From Acidobacteriota bacterium (GTDB lineage: Bacteria; Acidobacteriota; Terriglobia; Acidiferrales; UBA7541): DNA of 33,891 nucleotides. The position numbers and the translations under genes are program-made. The notes below the pieces were generated by a model, which was not told where the DNA came from, made no database searches, and saw nothing but the letters and a program-made list of their open reading frames with translations. This document shows positions 7,789 through 16,083 of the stretch, piece after piece. The stretch is taken from positions 1 through 33,891 of the forward strand of contig PLUM01000039.1 in assembly GCA_003165465.1 (NCBI GenBank), written 5' to 3'. Positions within the stretch are counted from its first letter, which is position 1. Every line of letters begins with the position of its first letter.

Positions 7789-8667
7789 ATGACGCCAAAC
7801 GTATTCAAATGGACGGATTTTGCGCTTGCGCGTGGAATTCGCATCGCCGCGATTGTCCTGATCGCGCTGATCCTGAACCGCCTGTTGCGCACGCTCACGC
7901 GCCGCCTGATTCCCGCCGCCGGAGCCGAAAGCTCGGGCCGGATCGCGCGGATGCGCGAGCAGCACGTGAAAACCCTATCCGGACTGCTGTACAGCGCGGG
8001 AACCGCCATCCTCATCGTCGGCGCGATCCTCACGGCATTGCCCGAATTCGGCTTCAATGTCACGCCCATCGCGGCCGCCGCGGGACTCGTGAGCCTGGCG
8101 GTGGGTTTCGGGGCGCAGCATCTGGTTCGCGATCTCATCAACGGTTTTTTCATCATCATCGAGGATCAGTTTGTGGTAGGAGAAAACGTACGGATCGGAA
8201 CCATGGTAGGCCGCGTCGAGCATCTGACGCTGCGCCGCACCGTGATTCGAGATCTTCAGGGCGCCGTAGTCACCATTCCCAACGGAGATATTGCCCAAGT
8301 CGCGAATCTCAGCCGCGACTGGGGCCAGTTGTTCGTGGACATCTCCATCCCGCCCGACGGATCGTCCGATGCGGCGCTCGCCGCGCTCGAACGCGTGTGC
8401 GCCGAACTTCGCGCTGACGCCTCCTGGGCGCCCGTGCTCGTGGACGGACCGCGGGCGCTGGGCGTGGACTCATTCGGTCCCGCCGGTGCAACGTTGCGGC
8501 TGCAGCTTCGCACCGTCCCCGGCAGGCAGGATGATGCCGCGCGCGAATTGCGCCGCCGGATTCAGAATCGCTTTGAGCAGGAACACATTCGGTGGGGTGG
8601 AGTACAGCGCGTCGAGATTGCCGGGAACGATGCGCCCCAGAATTTATCCGCGGGCGCAAATTCCTGA
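7789..8667 (+). CDS. MscS-family mechanosensitive ion channel
   Basis: A 292-residue small-conductance mechanosensitive channel that would release solutes on hypo-osmotic shock. Order: TM1 (about 13-32, IRIAAIVLIALILNRLL); TM2 (about 66-83); the pore helix TM3 with alternating Gly/Ala, GLVSLAVGFGAQHLVRDLINGFFIIIEDQF (about 100-129); then the beta domain (VGENVRIGTMVGRVEHLTLR...VTIPNG) and a C-terminal alpha/beta domain. Length and layout match the short YggB-like members. The ATG has no clear Shine-Dalgarno; TTGTGG (7748-7753), 17 nt and TAATCT (7771-7776) could give a very short leader. Confidence 0.95.
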   Translation: MTPNVFKWTDFALARGIRIAAIVLIALILNRLLRTLTRRLIPAAGAESSGRIARMREQHVKTLSGLLYSAGTAILIVGAILTALPEFGFNVTPIAAAAGLVSLAVGFGAQHLVRDLINGFFIIIEDQFVVGENVRIGTMVGRVEHLTLRRTVIRDLQGAVVTIPNGDIAQVANLSRDWGQLFVDISIPPDGSSDAALAALERVCAELRADASWAPVLVDGPRALGVDSFGPAGATLRLQLRTVPGRQDDAARELRRRIQNRFEQEHIRWGGVQRVEIAGNDAPQNLSAGANS

Positions 8668-8723
8668 CGGGCTTCTTCCTGGTAGCGAAAAAGCCCCCGA
8701 CTCGTAGCCAACGTTGGATTGTT

Positions 8724-8748
8724 GTAGCCCGCGCCTTTAGAGGCGGGG
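8724..8748. repeat. Solitary half REP-like palindrome (family 2)
   Basis: GTAG followed by an imperfect palindrome CCCGCGCCTTTAGAGGCGGGG. It resembles the left arm of the element at 22115 (GTAGCTCGCCTCTTCAGAGG) but has no inverted partner nearby. It lies in the 133-bp gap between the convergent MscS and cyclase genes. Confidence 0.6.
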
Positions 8749-8800
8749 ACTTCCGCGAGGTCATGCGATACGTTCCGCAAACTTCCGGGCGAAACGTTCG

Positions 8801-9775
8801 TTATTCCTTCTGAGGGCTATGGAACATCATCACGAGCGAAGTTGGTAGAGCCCCCTCATGCTCGGTCGCTCCGGCCATCACGGTGCGGTTTCGTCCCTCT
8901 TCCTTGGCGCGGTACAAAGCCAAATCGGCCATTTGCAAAATTTGATTTGCACTCTTCGCCGGCCAATCTTCCGTGGCAACCCCGCCAATGCTCATCGTGA
9001 TTTTCAATGCGCCGGACTGTGTCTCGATCGGCTCCCGAGTCAGCGCCGCACGAAGCAGCTCGGCCTTATTCCATGTCGCCGAAGCACTGCAGTTAGGCAA
9101 AAGGATCAAAAACTCTTCGCCTCCATAGCGGCCTACGGCGTCATAGGACCGGATATTCGTCTGCATTCGTCTTGTAACTTCCCGAAGCACGGTGTCTCCC
9201 ACCAAGTGTCCATAGGTATCATTGACGGCCTTGAAATGGTCCAGATCCACGATCAGCACGCCGAGGGAAGAACCCTCACGCCGCGAGCGCCAGATTTCCC
9301 GCTCCAATGTTTCGAGGATCACTCCGCGGTTCCACACTCCCGTCAGCGTATCGTGCGAGGCTTTGAACCGCATGGCTTCGCGGGCTTGCACGAGATTGTC
9401 TTCCAGATCGAGCAGGCGCAAACCCACTCGAATCCGGGCCTTGAGTTCCGCTGGGTTGAACGGTTTGGTCAAATAGTCGTCGGCTCCCGATTCGAGCCCC
9501 TCGACGACGCTTTCCTTGGCGTCCTTGGCCGTCAGCAAAAGTAGGTACGTGTAGGGTTCGGGCCGCAGTTTCCGCAGGGCGCGGCAGACATCAACTCCAT
9601 TCTGGCCGGGCATCATCCAATCGAGCAACGCCATGCGCGGAGCGTCCGAAGCTTTCAATTTTTCCCACGCCGCATTGCCGTCCTCGACCGAGACAACTTC
9701 ATACCCCCATTTCACGAGAAGGACCTGCAGCATGTGCCGCGATACAGACTCGTCATCGGCAATGAGAATCTTCAT
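8801..9775 (-). CDS. PleD-like response regulator: REC-GGDEF diguanylate cyclase
   Basis: A 324-residue protein that would make cyclic di-GMP when phosphorylated. The receiver domain spans about 1-120: acidic pair ADDE, phospho-acceptor Asp in ALLDWMMPGQNG, Thr in LLLTAKD and Lys in YLTKPFNP. The GGDEF domain spans about 155-305: DHFKAVNDTYGHLVGD, then the active site RYGGEEF. An RxxD inhibitory I-site (RSYD) lies exactly five residues before GGEEF, so product feedback is expected. The ATG at 9775 overlaps the hybrid kinase stop as ATGA and has GGGAG 8 nt upstream, arguing for translational coupling and for this cyclase being the cognate output of the kinase. Confidence 0.96.
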   Translation of the reverse strand: MKILIADDESVSRHMLQVLLVKWGYEVVSVEDGNAAWEKLKASDAPRMALLDWMMPGQNGVDVCRALRKLRPEPYTYLLLLTAKDAKESVVEGLESGADDYLTKPFNPAELKARIRVGLRLLDLEDNLVQAREAMRFKASHDTLTGVWNRGVILETLEREIWRSRREGSSLGVLIVDLDHFKAVNDTYGHLVGDTVLREVTRRMQTNIRSYDAVGRYGGEEFLILLPNCSASATWNKAELLRAALTREPIETQSGALKITMSIGGVATEDWPAKSANQILQMADLALYRAKEEGRNRTVMAGATEHEGALPTSLVMMFHSPQKE

Positions 9776-12700
9776 TTCGAAACTCCCTGACAGAACTCGG
9801 CGAGCGCCGGTAGCAGGCAATTCACCGCGCGCTCGACCTCCGCAAGACTCGCTTTCGCGGATTCCGCATCCTTATTTTTCGCGTCTTTTTCGAGTCGATA
9901 CGCTGCGGCTGCCGTGCTCTTCGCCGAAAGATTGCCCGCCGCGCCCTTCACCGAGTGCGCGGACCGCTCCAGCACCTCCATATCGCCGCGTTGCAGCGCA
10001 TCGCGCATGGCGGAGAGCAGAATGGGCGCGTCTTCCCGGAAGAGTTGAATCATTTCGGCGAGCAGCTCCTGATCTCCCTCCACGCGTTCCAGCAGCGAGA
10101 CACGATCGATCAGCTCGTCCGATTCCCGATGCGTTTCCGCCACTGTTTTGCTCCTTTCATTTACCGCCAGGCATCGGTCGATTTCGTCGAACATGTTGTC
10201 CAGTTGAATGGGCTTCGAGACGTATCCGTCCATTCCAGCGGCAAGATATTTTTCCTTGTCTCCTCTCATGGCGTGCGCGGTCAATGCGATAATGGGAATG
10301 TGCTTCCCGATTTTTTTTTCGCGCTCGCGGATCGCCGCGGCCGCTTCCATGCCGTCCATCTCCGGCATCTGAATGTCCATCAGCACAATGTCGAATCCGG
10401 AAGCGCCGGCATTTTCCCAAACCGCAACGGCTTCCCGGCCGTTGGCCGCCACGATAACGCGATGGCCGGCATTTTCGAGCAGCCGCATCGCGAGCCTCTG
10501 ATTCACGGGATTATCTTCAGCAAGTAAAATGTTGAATTGCCTCCCCTGAGGCCTCCGTCCACCTGGAATGGATGGCTCCTTCCCGCTCCCTTTGGCACCG
10601 GTCCGTCCCAAGGCCGAAAGAATTATTCCGAGAAGTTCGGACTGAATGATGGGCTTGACGAGGCAATGCTTCACACCGAATTCCCGGCATCGCACCGAGT
10701 CCTCCATCTGGCGGTTCACGGAAACCATCATGATAACGATGCCGGCGAACGACCGATCCAATCGAATGGCTTGCAAAGTCTGGAATCCATCGAATTCCGG
10801 CATCAGCGCATCCAGTAACACGATCGGAAATGCGCGGCCCTCGTTTTTCGCGGCTTCCATCATCCTTAGCGCGCTGGCGCTGCTGTCCGCCAGAGTCGCG
10901 TTCATGCCCATGCTCGTCAGCATCTCCGCGCAAATTTTCAGATTGGGGACTCTGTTGTCCACGACCAGAACATTCAGTCCCCGCAAGGATTGGCTGGCAA
11001 TTTTCTCCTGGTCCGGCGCCGGATCGTTTCCTTGCTGAAAATCGCAGGTGAAATGAAATGTCGCGCCCTTTCCGGATTCGCTTTCCACCCACATCCGCCC
11101 GCCCATGAGTTCCACAAGCCCGCGCGAAATCGTCAGCCCCAGGCCGGTCCCCCCAAAACGGCGCGTCGTGGACCCATCCGCCTGTGCAAACGGTTCGAAA
11201 ATAATCCCCAGCTTTTCAGGCGGGATTCCAACGCCGGTATCCGAAACGGAAATGTGCAGCCTCGCTTCTTCGCCATTCACGGATTCCAGTTCCACATCCA
11301 GGATAACTTCTCCCTTTTCGGTGAACTTCAAGGCGTTGCCGGCCAGATTCACGACGACCTGCCGCAACCGCATCGGGTCTCCGATCAGAACTTTCGGCAC
11401 CTTGGGCGACACACGCACAATCATTTCCAGATTTTTCTTGTCTCCCCGTAGAGCCAGCGTTTTGACCGTATTCCCCAACAAATCACGGATTTCAAATTCG
11501 GTTTTTTCCAGTTCGAGCTTGCCTGCCTCGACCTTGGAAAAGTCCAGGATGTCGTTAATGACGCTCAGCAGATTGCCGGCGGATAACTTGACCATGCCGA
11601 GATAATCCCTCTGCTCGGGCGTCAGCGGCGTGTCGAGCACCAAACCCGTCATTCCGATGATGCCGTTCATCGGCGTGCGGATTTCATGGCTCATGTTAGC
11701 CAGGAATTCGCTCTTGGCGCGGCTGGCGGCCTCGGCTGCTTCCTTGGCATTGAGCAGGACCGCTTCCGCGCGCTTGCGCTCGGTGATGTCCAGAAACGTG
11801 ATTACCGCACCGACGACTTCCCCTTCCTTGCGGATCGGATGCGCCCAGTACTCCACCGGAAAACTCGTGCCATCGCCCCGCCAATACACTTCTTCGTCCC
11901 AATGAATTCCTTCTTTCCGATCTAGCGCAATGTAAATCCGGCATTCCCGCGCGGGGTAGGGAGTCCCATCCTCAAGCGAATGGTGCATCATGCCATGCGC
12001 ACATTTTCCTAGCAGGTCGTCTCCTTTGTCATAGCCCAGCAATCGAAGCGCGGAAGGGTTGCAAAATGTGATCATTCCTTCGCGATCGACTCCATAAATC
12101 GCCTCAGCCGTCGAGTCCAGCAGCAGCCGGATTTGTTCCTCGCTCACATGCAATGCTTCCTGGGCGCGCTGCCGGTCCGCCACTTCCTGTTGGAGTTCGA
12201 GCGTGCGCTCGTCCACGCGCAGCTCCAGTTCCTCGCGGGCCTGGCGCAACTCGGTGTCCCGTTTCTGAATCTGGTCCAGCATTACGTTGAAGCCGTCGAT
12301 CAGGACGCCGATTTCGTCCTCCGTATGCTTCTTCGCCCGTATGGAATAGTCCCGGGAACTCGTCACCATCTTGGTGGTCCAGGCCAGCTCCAGAATTGGA
12401 TTCGAGATCGGCCGCTGCAGGCGCGCCGCCATCGCGTACGCTCCCAGGGAAACCACGACGACAATCAACCCAAAAACCAGAAAATAGCCATGCACAAGCT
12501 GCCTGCGTCCGGCCCAGCCGGTTTCGAGAAACATAGTCCCAATTTTTTTGTGGTCGTAAACGATCGGCTGGAAGATAAGAATACCTTCGGAAGTAACCCG
12601 GCTGGATTCGTTCTTCAGCGGCGGCACGGGATATCGTTCATCCAAATCGGCCCGGCGATAAGCGGCAAAGACCTTTCCATCGCGATCGTAAATGACGGCC

Positions 12701-12957
12701 AGGATGACATGCGGCTTTGCTCTGAGCGATTGCAGAGTGTTGCGCGCGGCATTCAGATCATTGAGAGCGAGTGCGGTCGCGCTGTTGGTCCCCAAAATTT
12801 CCGTGATGGCTTTCAAGTCCTGAGCGCGCAGTTCCGTAAGCAGGTACAATCCATATTGAGCGAATCCGATTCCGGCCACGCACAGCGCCACGACCGTGTT
12901 GATCATGATCACCAGCGTGAGCTTGCGGCGCAGCGACAGTTTGCGGGGCCATTCCAT
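9772..12957 (-). CDS. BarA-like hybrid histidine kinase (CHASE8-like sensor, HAMP, PAS, HisKA, HATPase, REC, REC, HPt)
   Basis: A phosphorelay kinase of about 1061 residues. Order: TM1 (about 13-36); a periplasmic sensor of the CHASE8 kind (about 40-155, with [17 protein letters not shown] and [15 protein letters not shown]); TM2 (about 158-182); HAMP and coiled coil to about 265; PAS (about 275-395); HisKA with [10 protein letters not shown] (His near 425); HATPase with [13 protein letters not shown] and GGTGLGL; REC1 (about 660-780); REC2 (about 810-930, [29 protein letters not shown]); and HPt (about 955-1050, [10 protein letters not shown]). REC1 is atypical: the acidic pair is DN, though Asp ([11 protein letters not shown]) and Lys (LVKP) remain. 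The ATG at 12957 is used; AAGGAG lies 14 nt upstream, which is long, and overlaps an alternative GTG at 12972. It lies just after the YfiR-like remnant and overlaps the cyclase gene. Confidence 0.95.
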   Translation of the reverse strand: MEWPRKLSLRRKLTLVIMINTVVALCVAGIGFAQYGLYLLTELRAQDLKAITEILGTNSATALALNDLNAARNTLQSLRAKPHVILAVIYDRDGKVFAAYRRADLDERYPVPPLKNESSRVTSEGILIFQPIVYDHKKIGTMFLETGWAGRRQLVHGYFLVFGLIVVVVSLGAYAMAARLQRPISNPILELAWTTKMVTSSRDYSIRAKKHTEDEIGVLIDGFNVMLDQIQKRDTELRQAREELELRVDERTLELQQEVADRQRAQEALHVSEEQIRLLLDSTAEAIYGVDREGMITFCNPSALRLLGYDKGDDLLGKCAHGMMHHSLEDGTPYPARECRIYIALDRKEGIHWDEEVYWRGDGTSFPVEYWAHPIRKEGEVVGAVITFLDITERKRAEAVLLNAKEAAEAASRAKSEFLANMSHEIRTPMNGIIGMTGLVLDTPLTPEQRDYLGMVKLSAGNLLSVINDILDFSKVEAGKLELEKTEFEIRDLLGNTVKTLALRGDKKNLEMIVRVSPKVPKVLIGDPMRLRQVVVNLAGNALKFTEKGEVILDVELESVNGEEARLHISVSDTGVGIPPEKLGIIFEPFAQADGSTTRRFGGTGLGLTISRGLVELMGGRMWVESESGKGATFHFTCDFQQGNDPAPDQEKIASQSLRGLNVLVVDNRVPNLKICAEMLTSMGMNATLADSSASALRMMEAAKNEGRAFPIVLLDALMPEFDGFQTLQAIRLDRSFAGIVIMMVSVNRQMEDSVRCREFGVKHCLVKPIIQSELLGIILSALGRTGAKGSGKEPSIPGGRRPQGRQFNILLAEDNPVNQRLAMRLLENAGHRVIVAANGREAVAVWENAGASGFDIVLMDIQMPEMDGMEAAAAIREREKKIGKHIPIIALTAHAMRGDKEKYLAAGMDGYVSKPIQLDNMFDEIDRCLAVNERSKTVAETHRESDELIDRVSLLERVEGDQELLAEMIQLFREDAPILLSAMRDALQRGDMEVLERSAHSVKGAAGNLSAKSTAAAAYRLEKDAKNKDAESAKASLAEVERAVNCLLPALAEFCQGVSK

Positions 12958-12975
12958 CTTGTCTATTCGCACTCC

Positions 12976-13155
12976 TTACCCTGATTGATAGGTATATCTT
13001 GATAGGTACATCGTCGGACCACCCCAAAACTTGAGAAAATTAAGCAGGTAAGCCGCGTTGACCTGAGATTCGGAAGGGCCTTTCTCCGTCAAAACCGCTG
13101 CGCAAAAAAGCTGGACACTCAACCTGCGCTTCACCCGTTTTGACGTTCGCTCCAT
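12976..13155 (-). pseudogene. N-terminal remnant of a YfiR-like (DUF4154) periplasmic protein
   Basis: The frame encodes a basic N-terminus (KRVKRRLSVQLFCAAVLT, signal-peptide-like) followed by SESQVNAAYLLNFLKFWGGP. That resembles the start of the mature YfiR/DUF4154 domain, whose members begin with a ...QVKAA(F/Y)LxNFxKFVxWP stretch. YfiR proteins run to about 170-190 residues; here the frame goes straight into TMYLSRYTYQSG and stops with TAA at 12976. This leaves 18 bp before the kinase ATG, and the stop codon overlaps the kinase's AAGGAG. A deletion that removed about 130 codons is the simplest reading. In Pseudomonas, YfiR represses the CHASE8-bearing cyclase YfiN, and the downstream kinase here has a CHASE8-like sensor. 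A GTG at 13134 is an alternative start. It could also be a short translated leader. Confidence 0.6.
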
Positions 13156-13194
13156 ACGCACAGAGATCTCTCAAAGCTAATCCAAGCATGTGCT

Positions 13195-13211
13195 TGCATG
13201 ACTCTGGCCAA
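13195..13211 (-). promoter_or_regulatory. Candidate sigma-54 (-24/-12) promoter of the signalling operon
   Basis: On the minus strand TTGGC and TGCA are separated by 8 nt, giving GG (13209-13208) and GC (13197-13196) exactly 10 nt apart. The predicted start near 13184 lies just before the YfiR-like remnant, kinase and cyclase. It uses the same string as the site at 4224-4240. Confidence 0.5.
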
Positions 13212-13393
13212 ACAGCAAGCAGCCCCCACCCTCCAAACCCTTGGATCCCAGTAGATTGCAGGTTTACAAAAATCCCACCGGTAGGCATTCTTAAGCTAAC
13301 CGTTTCAAATCGGCTTGCGATGTGCCGTTTTGACTCACTTGCCTCACCTGAAATAGCCTGGGCTTTATAGGTTGCAAAAAACCCTAATTTTTT

Positions 13394-13506
13394 CACTCCG
13401 AACGAAGTGAGGAATCTCTGTTTGATTTAAAGCCAGGAAAAGAGAGATTCCTCGGCGAAGAACGCGCCTCGGTTCACCGAGAACGTTCTCCGTGAACGGA
13501 ATGACA
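13394..13506. repeat. Broken inverted repeat with an internal 26-bp palindrome
   Basis: The left arm CACTCCGAACGAAGTGAGGA...TCTCT (13394-13419) is matched by AGAGATTCCTC at 13443-13453 and, after an interruption, CGGAATGACA (13497-13506). The interruption contains GTTCACCGAGAAC (13472-13484) directly followed by GTTCTCCGTGAAC (13485-13497), a 26-bp near-perfect palindrome with a single mismatched pair centred on AACGTT. The arms have the look of a dispersed repeat; the palindrome could be a later insertion or an operator for the SemiSWEET gene. Confidence 0.6.
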
Positions 13507-13703
13507 ATTTTTTGAGTTTTCCCGCAACCTGTGAAGCCTGCGGCGGATGGTCTATCCGCAGTTCAAACCACATTCGGGTTGGAACTTCCGAATACAGCCG
13601 CCTGACCACTTCCACAATCTTTGCGCTAGTATCCCTATGCGCCCTCGGAAGTCCGGCTTTCGCAGGACGCAACTCTTACACGCAATAGAAATGGGGAGAA
13701 GTC

Positions 13704-13961
13704 ATGGCCGCCTGGCTCGATAGTGTGGAAATCGTGGCGGCGGTCTGCACAACGATGTGCTGGCTGCCGCAGGCGGTGAAAATTATTCGCGAGAAAAGAA
13801 CCGAGGGCATTTCGCTCATCACGCAGAGCGTGTTCACCTTCGGAATCGGCCTCTGGGCGTTGTACGGATTATTCGCAGGCAACCGGCCCATCCTGTACTC
13901 CAACAGCATCACATTTGGATTTTCGCTGGCCATCCTGATTCTCAAGCTTCGCTATCGCTGA
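13704..13961 (+). CDS. SemiSWEET sugar transporter (MtN3/PQ-loop)
   Basis: An 85-residue, three-helix protein, the standard SemiSWEET size. TM1 carries the PQ motif in CWLPQAVKIIREKRTEGIS, TM2 is VFTFGIGLWALYGLFAG, and TM3 is SNSITFGFSLAILILKLRYR with the conserved Asn. SemiSWEETs work as homodimers in the inner membrane and move mono- or disaccharides down their gradient. The ATG has GGGGAG 5 nt upstream. It is followed by the inositol-monophosphatase-family gene after 103 bp in the same direction; a functional link is possible but unproven. The sugar cannot be told from sequence. Confidence 0.93.
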   Translation: MAAWLDSVEIVAAVCTTMCWLPQAVKIIREKRTEGISLITQSVFTFGIGLWALYGLFAGNRPILYSNSITFGFSLAILILKLRYR

Positions 13962-14064
13962 TTCCTTTGCGAGAGAAAGCGCGGATGCATCGAGTCTGCT
14001 GCGAGAAATGCGGGTCAACCTGCGCAAAATCTGGCATGATTTGGTGTGAGGATGGACCAATCGC

Positions 14065-14868
14065 ATGAATTCATTTCTCAATGTGGCTATGGAGACGGCG
14101 CGGGAAGCGGGAGCGATTCTGCTCGCGGAATTCGACCGCCCGGTCAACATCAGCTACAAGGGAGAGGTCGACATCGTGACGCAGGCCGACCGGCGCTCCG
14201 AACAGGCCATCGTCTCCCGCCTGCGCTCTCATTTTCCGAAACACGCGATTGTGGCCGAGGAGGGCGGAGGGTCCGAGAGCGAATCTCCCTTCCGCTGGCA
14301 CGTCGATCCCTTGGACGGCACGACGAATTTTGCGCACGGGTACCCGTGTTTCGCTGTTTCCATCGGCCTGGAGGAAGCGGGCGAGCTGATCGTGGGCGTG
14401 GTTTTTCAGCCGGTAACCGGAGAACTGTTCACGGCCGTCAAGGGCGAAGGGGCCTACCTGAACCAGAAGAAAATCGGAGTCTCCCGAATTGAAACGCTGG
14501 GGACGAGCTTGCTGGCTACCGGTTTTCCCAGCGTAAAGCGCGCGCAGAATCCGAATATTCACTACTACTGGGATTTCACGTTGCGCTCTCACGGCGTGCG
14601 CCGCGATGGCTCCGCCGCCATGGACCTCGCAGCCGTGGCCTGCGGCCGGTTCGATGGCTTCTGGGAGTTTGGCCTGCGCACGTGGGACACGGCTGCGGGC
14701 GTTTTGCTCGTGCGTGAGGCTGGCGGCACGGTCACGCGGTTCGATGGCCAGCCTTACAGGTTGGGCGACCGTGAGCTTCTGGCGTCGAACAGCCGCGTTC
14801 ATGAGGAGATGAAAGAGGTCGCCGCTGGCATCGCCCAGCGCGCGGCGTCAAGCGCCCCTCTTTCGTAA
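14065..14868 (+). CDS. Inositol-monophosphatase-family phosphatase (SuhB-like)
   Basis: A 267-residue Mg-dependent phosphatase of the FIG/IMPase superfamily. Metal and catalytic motifs are complete: EE in IVAEEGGG (about 69-75), DPLDGTTNFAHG (about 86-97) and the C-terminal WDTAAGVLLVREAGG (about 210-224). The N-terminal YKGEVDIVTQADRRSE has the family Thr-x-Ala-Asp pattern. Substrates in the family include inositol-1-phosphate, histidinol phosphate, fructose-1,6-bisphosphate and PAP, and the motifs do not decide among them. A weak Shine-Dalgarno (GAGG, 13 nt upstream) precedes the ATG. The cytoplasmic location and phosphatase activity are well supported; the biological substrate is not. Confidence 0.94.
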   Translation: MNSFLNVAMETAREAGAILLAEFDRPVNISYKGEVDIVTQADRRSEQAIVSRLRSHFPKHAIVAEEGGGSESESPFRWHVDPLDGTTNFAHGYPCFAVSIGLEEAGELIVGVVFQPVTGELFTAVKGEGAYLNQKKIGVSRIETLGTSLLATGFPSVKRAQNPNIHYYWDFTLRSHGVRRDGSAAMDLAAVACGRFDGFWEFGLRTWDTAAGVLLVREAGGTVTRFDGQPYRLGDRELLASNSRVHEEMKEVAAGIAQRAASSAPLS

Positions 14869-14954
14869 CTAGCCCTCATTTCTCGCGAAAACTTCACATT
14901 CGTTTCATGGCCGATTCTGTTTCCTGTATCAAAAAGCGAAATAGACGCTTTTCA

Positions 14955-15024
14955 GTAGCGCGGGCTTCAGCCTACGGGGTTTGGGCCTCGTCGGACGAAA
15001 CCCGCAGGCTGAAGCCCGCGCTAC
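14955..15024. repeat. REP/BIME-like inverted pair, family 1, copy C
   Basis: GTAGCGCGGGCTTCAGCCT at the left, AGGCTGAAGCCCGCGCTAC at the right, inner arms GGGTTT/AAACCC and a short loop. It is nearly identical in its arms to the copy at 5969. It occupies the 282-bp gap before the metallophosphoesterase gene; the rest of that gap shows no other feature. Confidence 0.88.
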
Positions 15025-15150
15025 CCAAACTCTTCATTCCACTCGAACTTGCCAGTTCCATTCTGGGCACCAGCCGGTCATACGTTGCATTGACTCCATT
15101 TCCAGCGAGTGATAGCGTCAAATGGTGCTTTTCATATCGACTGATAACTG

Positions 15151-16071
15151 ATGGCGAATAGTCCTACATTTCCGTTTCCTGGAAGTTCCGCCGCCGGGGA
15201 AAAACTGTCACGATGGCTGGGCCGCTGGCGTCAAGGCGGCGTCGAGCAGTATTCGGCCGGCGCGGCGCCGGAAACAAACTCCGCGCGGCTGCGTTCCCGG
15301 GAACGTTTCCTTGTGAACGATGAGCGCATCTGGCTGGACGCCCTTCCGCAAGCCTTCCAGGGCTTGCGCGTCGTGCAAATTTCCGACATCCACCACGGCC
15401 TCTATTTCCCCAAGGAATGGCTTTCCGAAGCCGTGCGCCAGGCAAACCGACTGAATCCCGATATCATCGCGCTGACCGGGGATTTCGTCACCTATTCCCG
15501 GCGAAACATAGGGCCGGCAGCGGAAATTCTTGGGCGTCTGCGGGCGCGTTACGGCGTGTTCGCCGTCCTGGGCAATCACGATTTCCGCGTGGATGCCGCT
15601 GCCATTACGGCGGCGTTGCGGCGGCAGCAAATCGACGTCTTGCGCAACCGCCACGTTACGCTGGATCTTGGCGGGGAATCCTTATATCTGGCGGGAGTCG
15701 ACGATTACGGCTATGGAGCGGATTTGCGGCGCGCGATGCAAGGTATTCCGCGCGAAGCCGCCACGGTTTTGCTCGCGCACAATCCTCGCCTGATTTCTCT
15801 TGCCTCCCGGCACGGCGTAAGCCTGGTTCTTTCCGGGCACACGCATGGCGGCCAGGTGAACGTGCCCGTTTTCGGCACGGTGTACGGGCGCTCGCCGGAA
15901 CGCTTGCGGTACAAAATTGGATGGGACCGCATGGGGACCACGCAAATTTATGTGAGCCGTGGCATTGGCACAATCGTCCTGCCGTGGCGGCTGCGCTGCC
16001 CGGCCGAAATTTCGCATCTGGAGCTGCTCCAGGGCGCTTCGGGCGTATCCCGCTCGGTAGCCGCCGATTGA
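15151..16071 (+). CDS. Calcineurin-like metallophosphoesterase (YaeI/YkuE type)
   Basis: A 306-residue binuclear metallophosphoesterase. All five motifs are visible: SDIHHG (about 77-82), LTGDFV (about 107-112), LGNHDF (about 139-144), LLAHNP (about 207-212) and SGHTHGGQ (about 228-235). YaeI/YkuE-type relatives act on phosphodiester bonds, often of lipids, and usually carry an N-terminal membrane anchor or Tat signal. Here the first 60 residues are polar with no hydrophobic segment, so the protein may be cytoplasmic or peripheral. The start at 15151 has no Shine-Dalgarno, and an internal start would shorten only the non-catalytic N-terminus. The pyrimidine-nucleoside phosphorylase gene begins 12 nt after its stop, so the two are likely cotranscribed. 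Confidence 0.92.
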   Translation: MANSPTFPFPGSSAAGEKLSRWLGRWRQGGVEQYSAGAAPETNSARLRSRERFLVNDERIWLDALPQAFQGLRVVQISDIHHGLYFPKEWLSEAVRQANRLNPDIIALTGDFVTYSRRNIGPAAEILGRLRARYGVFAVLGNHDFRVDAAAITAALRRQQIDVLRNRHVTLDLGGESLYLAGVDDYGYGADLRRAMQGIPREAATVLLAHNPRLISLASRHGVSLVLSGHTHGGQVNVPVFGTVYGRSPERLRYKIGWDRMGTTQIYVSRGIGTIVLPWRLRCPAEISHLELLQGASGVSRSVAAD

Positions 16072-16083
16072 TCTCCCAATTTC

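Larger units (their letters stand above)
12973..13703. other. 731-bp stretch without an intact gene: control region of the signalling operon plus repeats
   Basis: Contains, from left to right: a truncated YfiR-like reading frame (12976-13155), a sigma-54-like site (13195-13211) and a broken inverted repeat (13394-13506) holding a 26-bp palindrome. The direct repeat TACCTATCA occurs twice between 12985 and 13010 (minus-strand sense), at the point where the YfiR-like frame loses its family pattern. From 13507 to 13685 I see nothing beyond the likely promoter region of the SemiSWEET gene. The 118-codon minus-strand frame at 13040-13396 shows no family features and is not called. Confidence 0.6.

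Noticed and set aside
13040-13396. 118-codon minus-strand frame upstream of the kinase operon
   Set aside because: It overlaps the YfiR-like remnant and the sigma-54-like site, has mixed composition and no motif; more likely non-coding leader.
13155-13400. Cyclic-di-GMP riboswitch upstream of the cyclase operon
   Set aside because: I looked for the conserved GEMM-I core and did not find it; only hairpin-free G-rich sequence is present.
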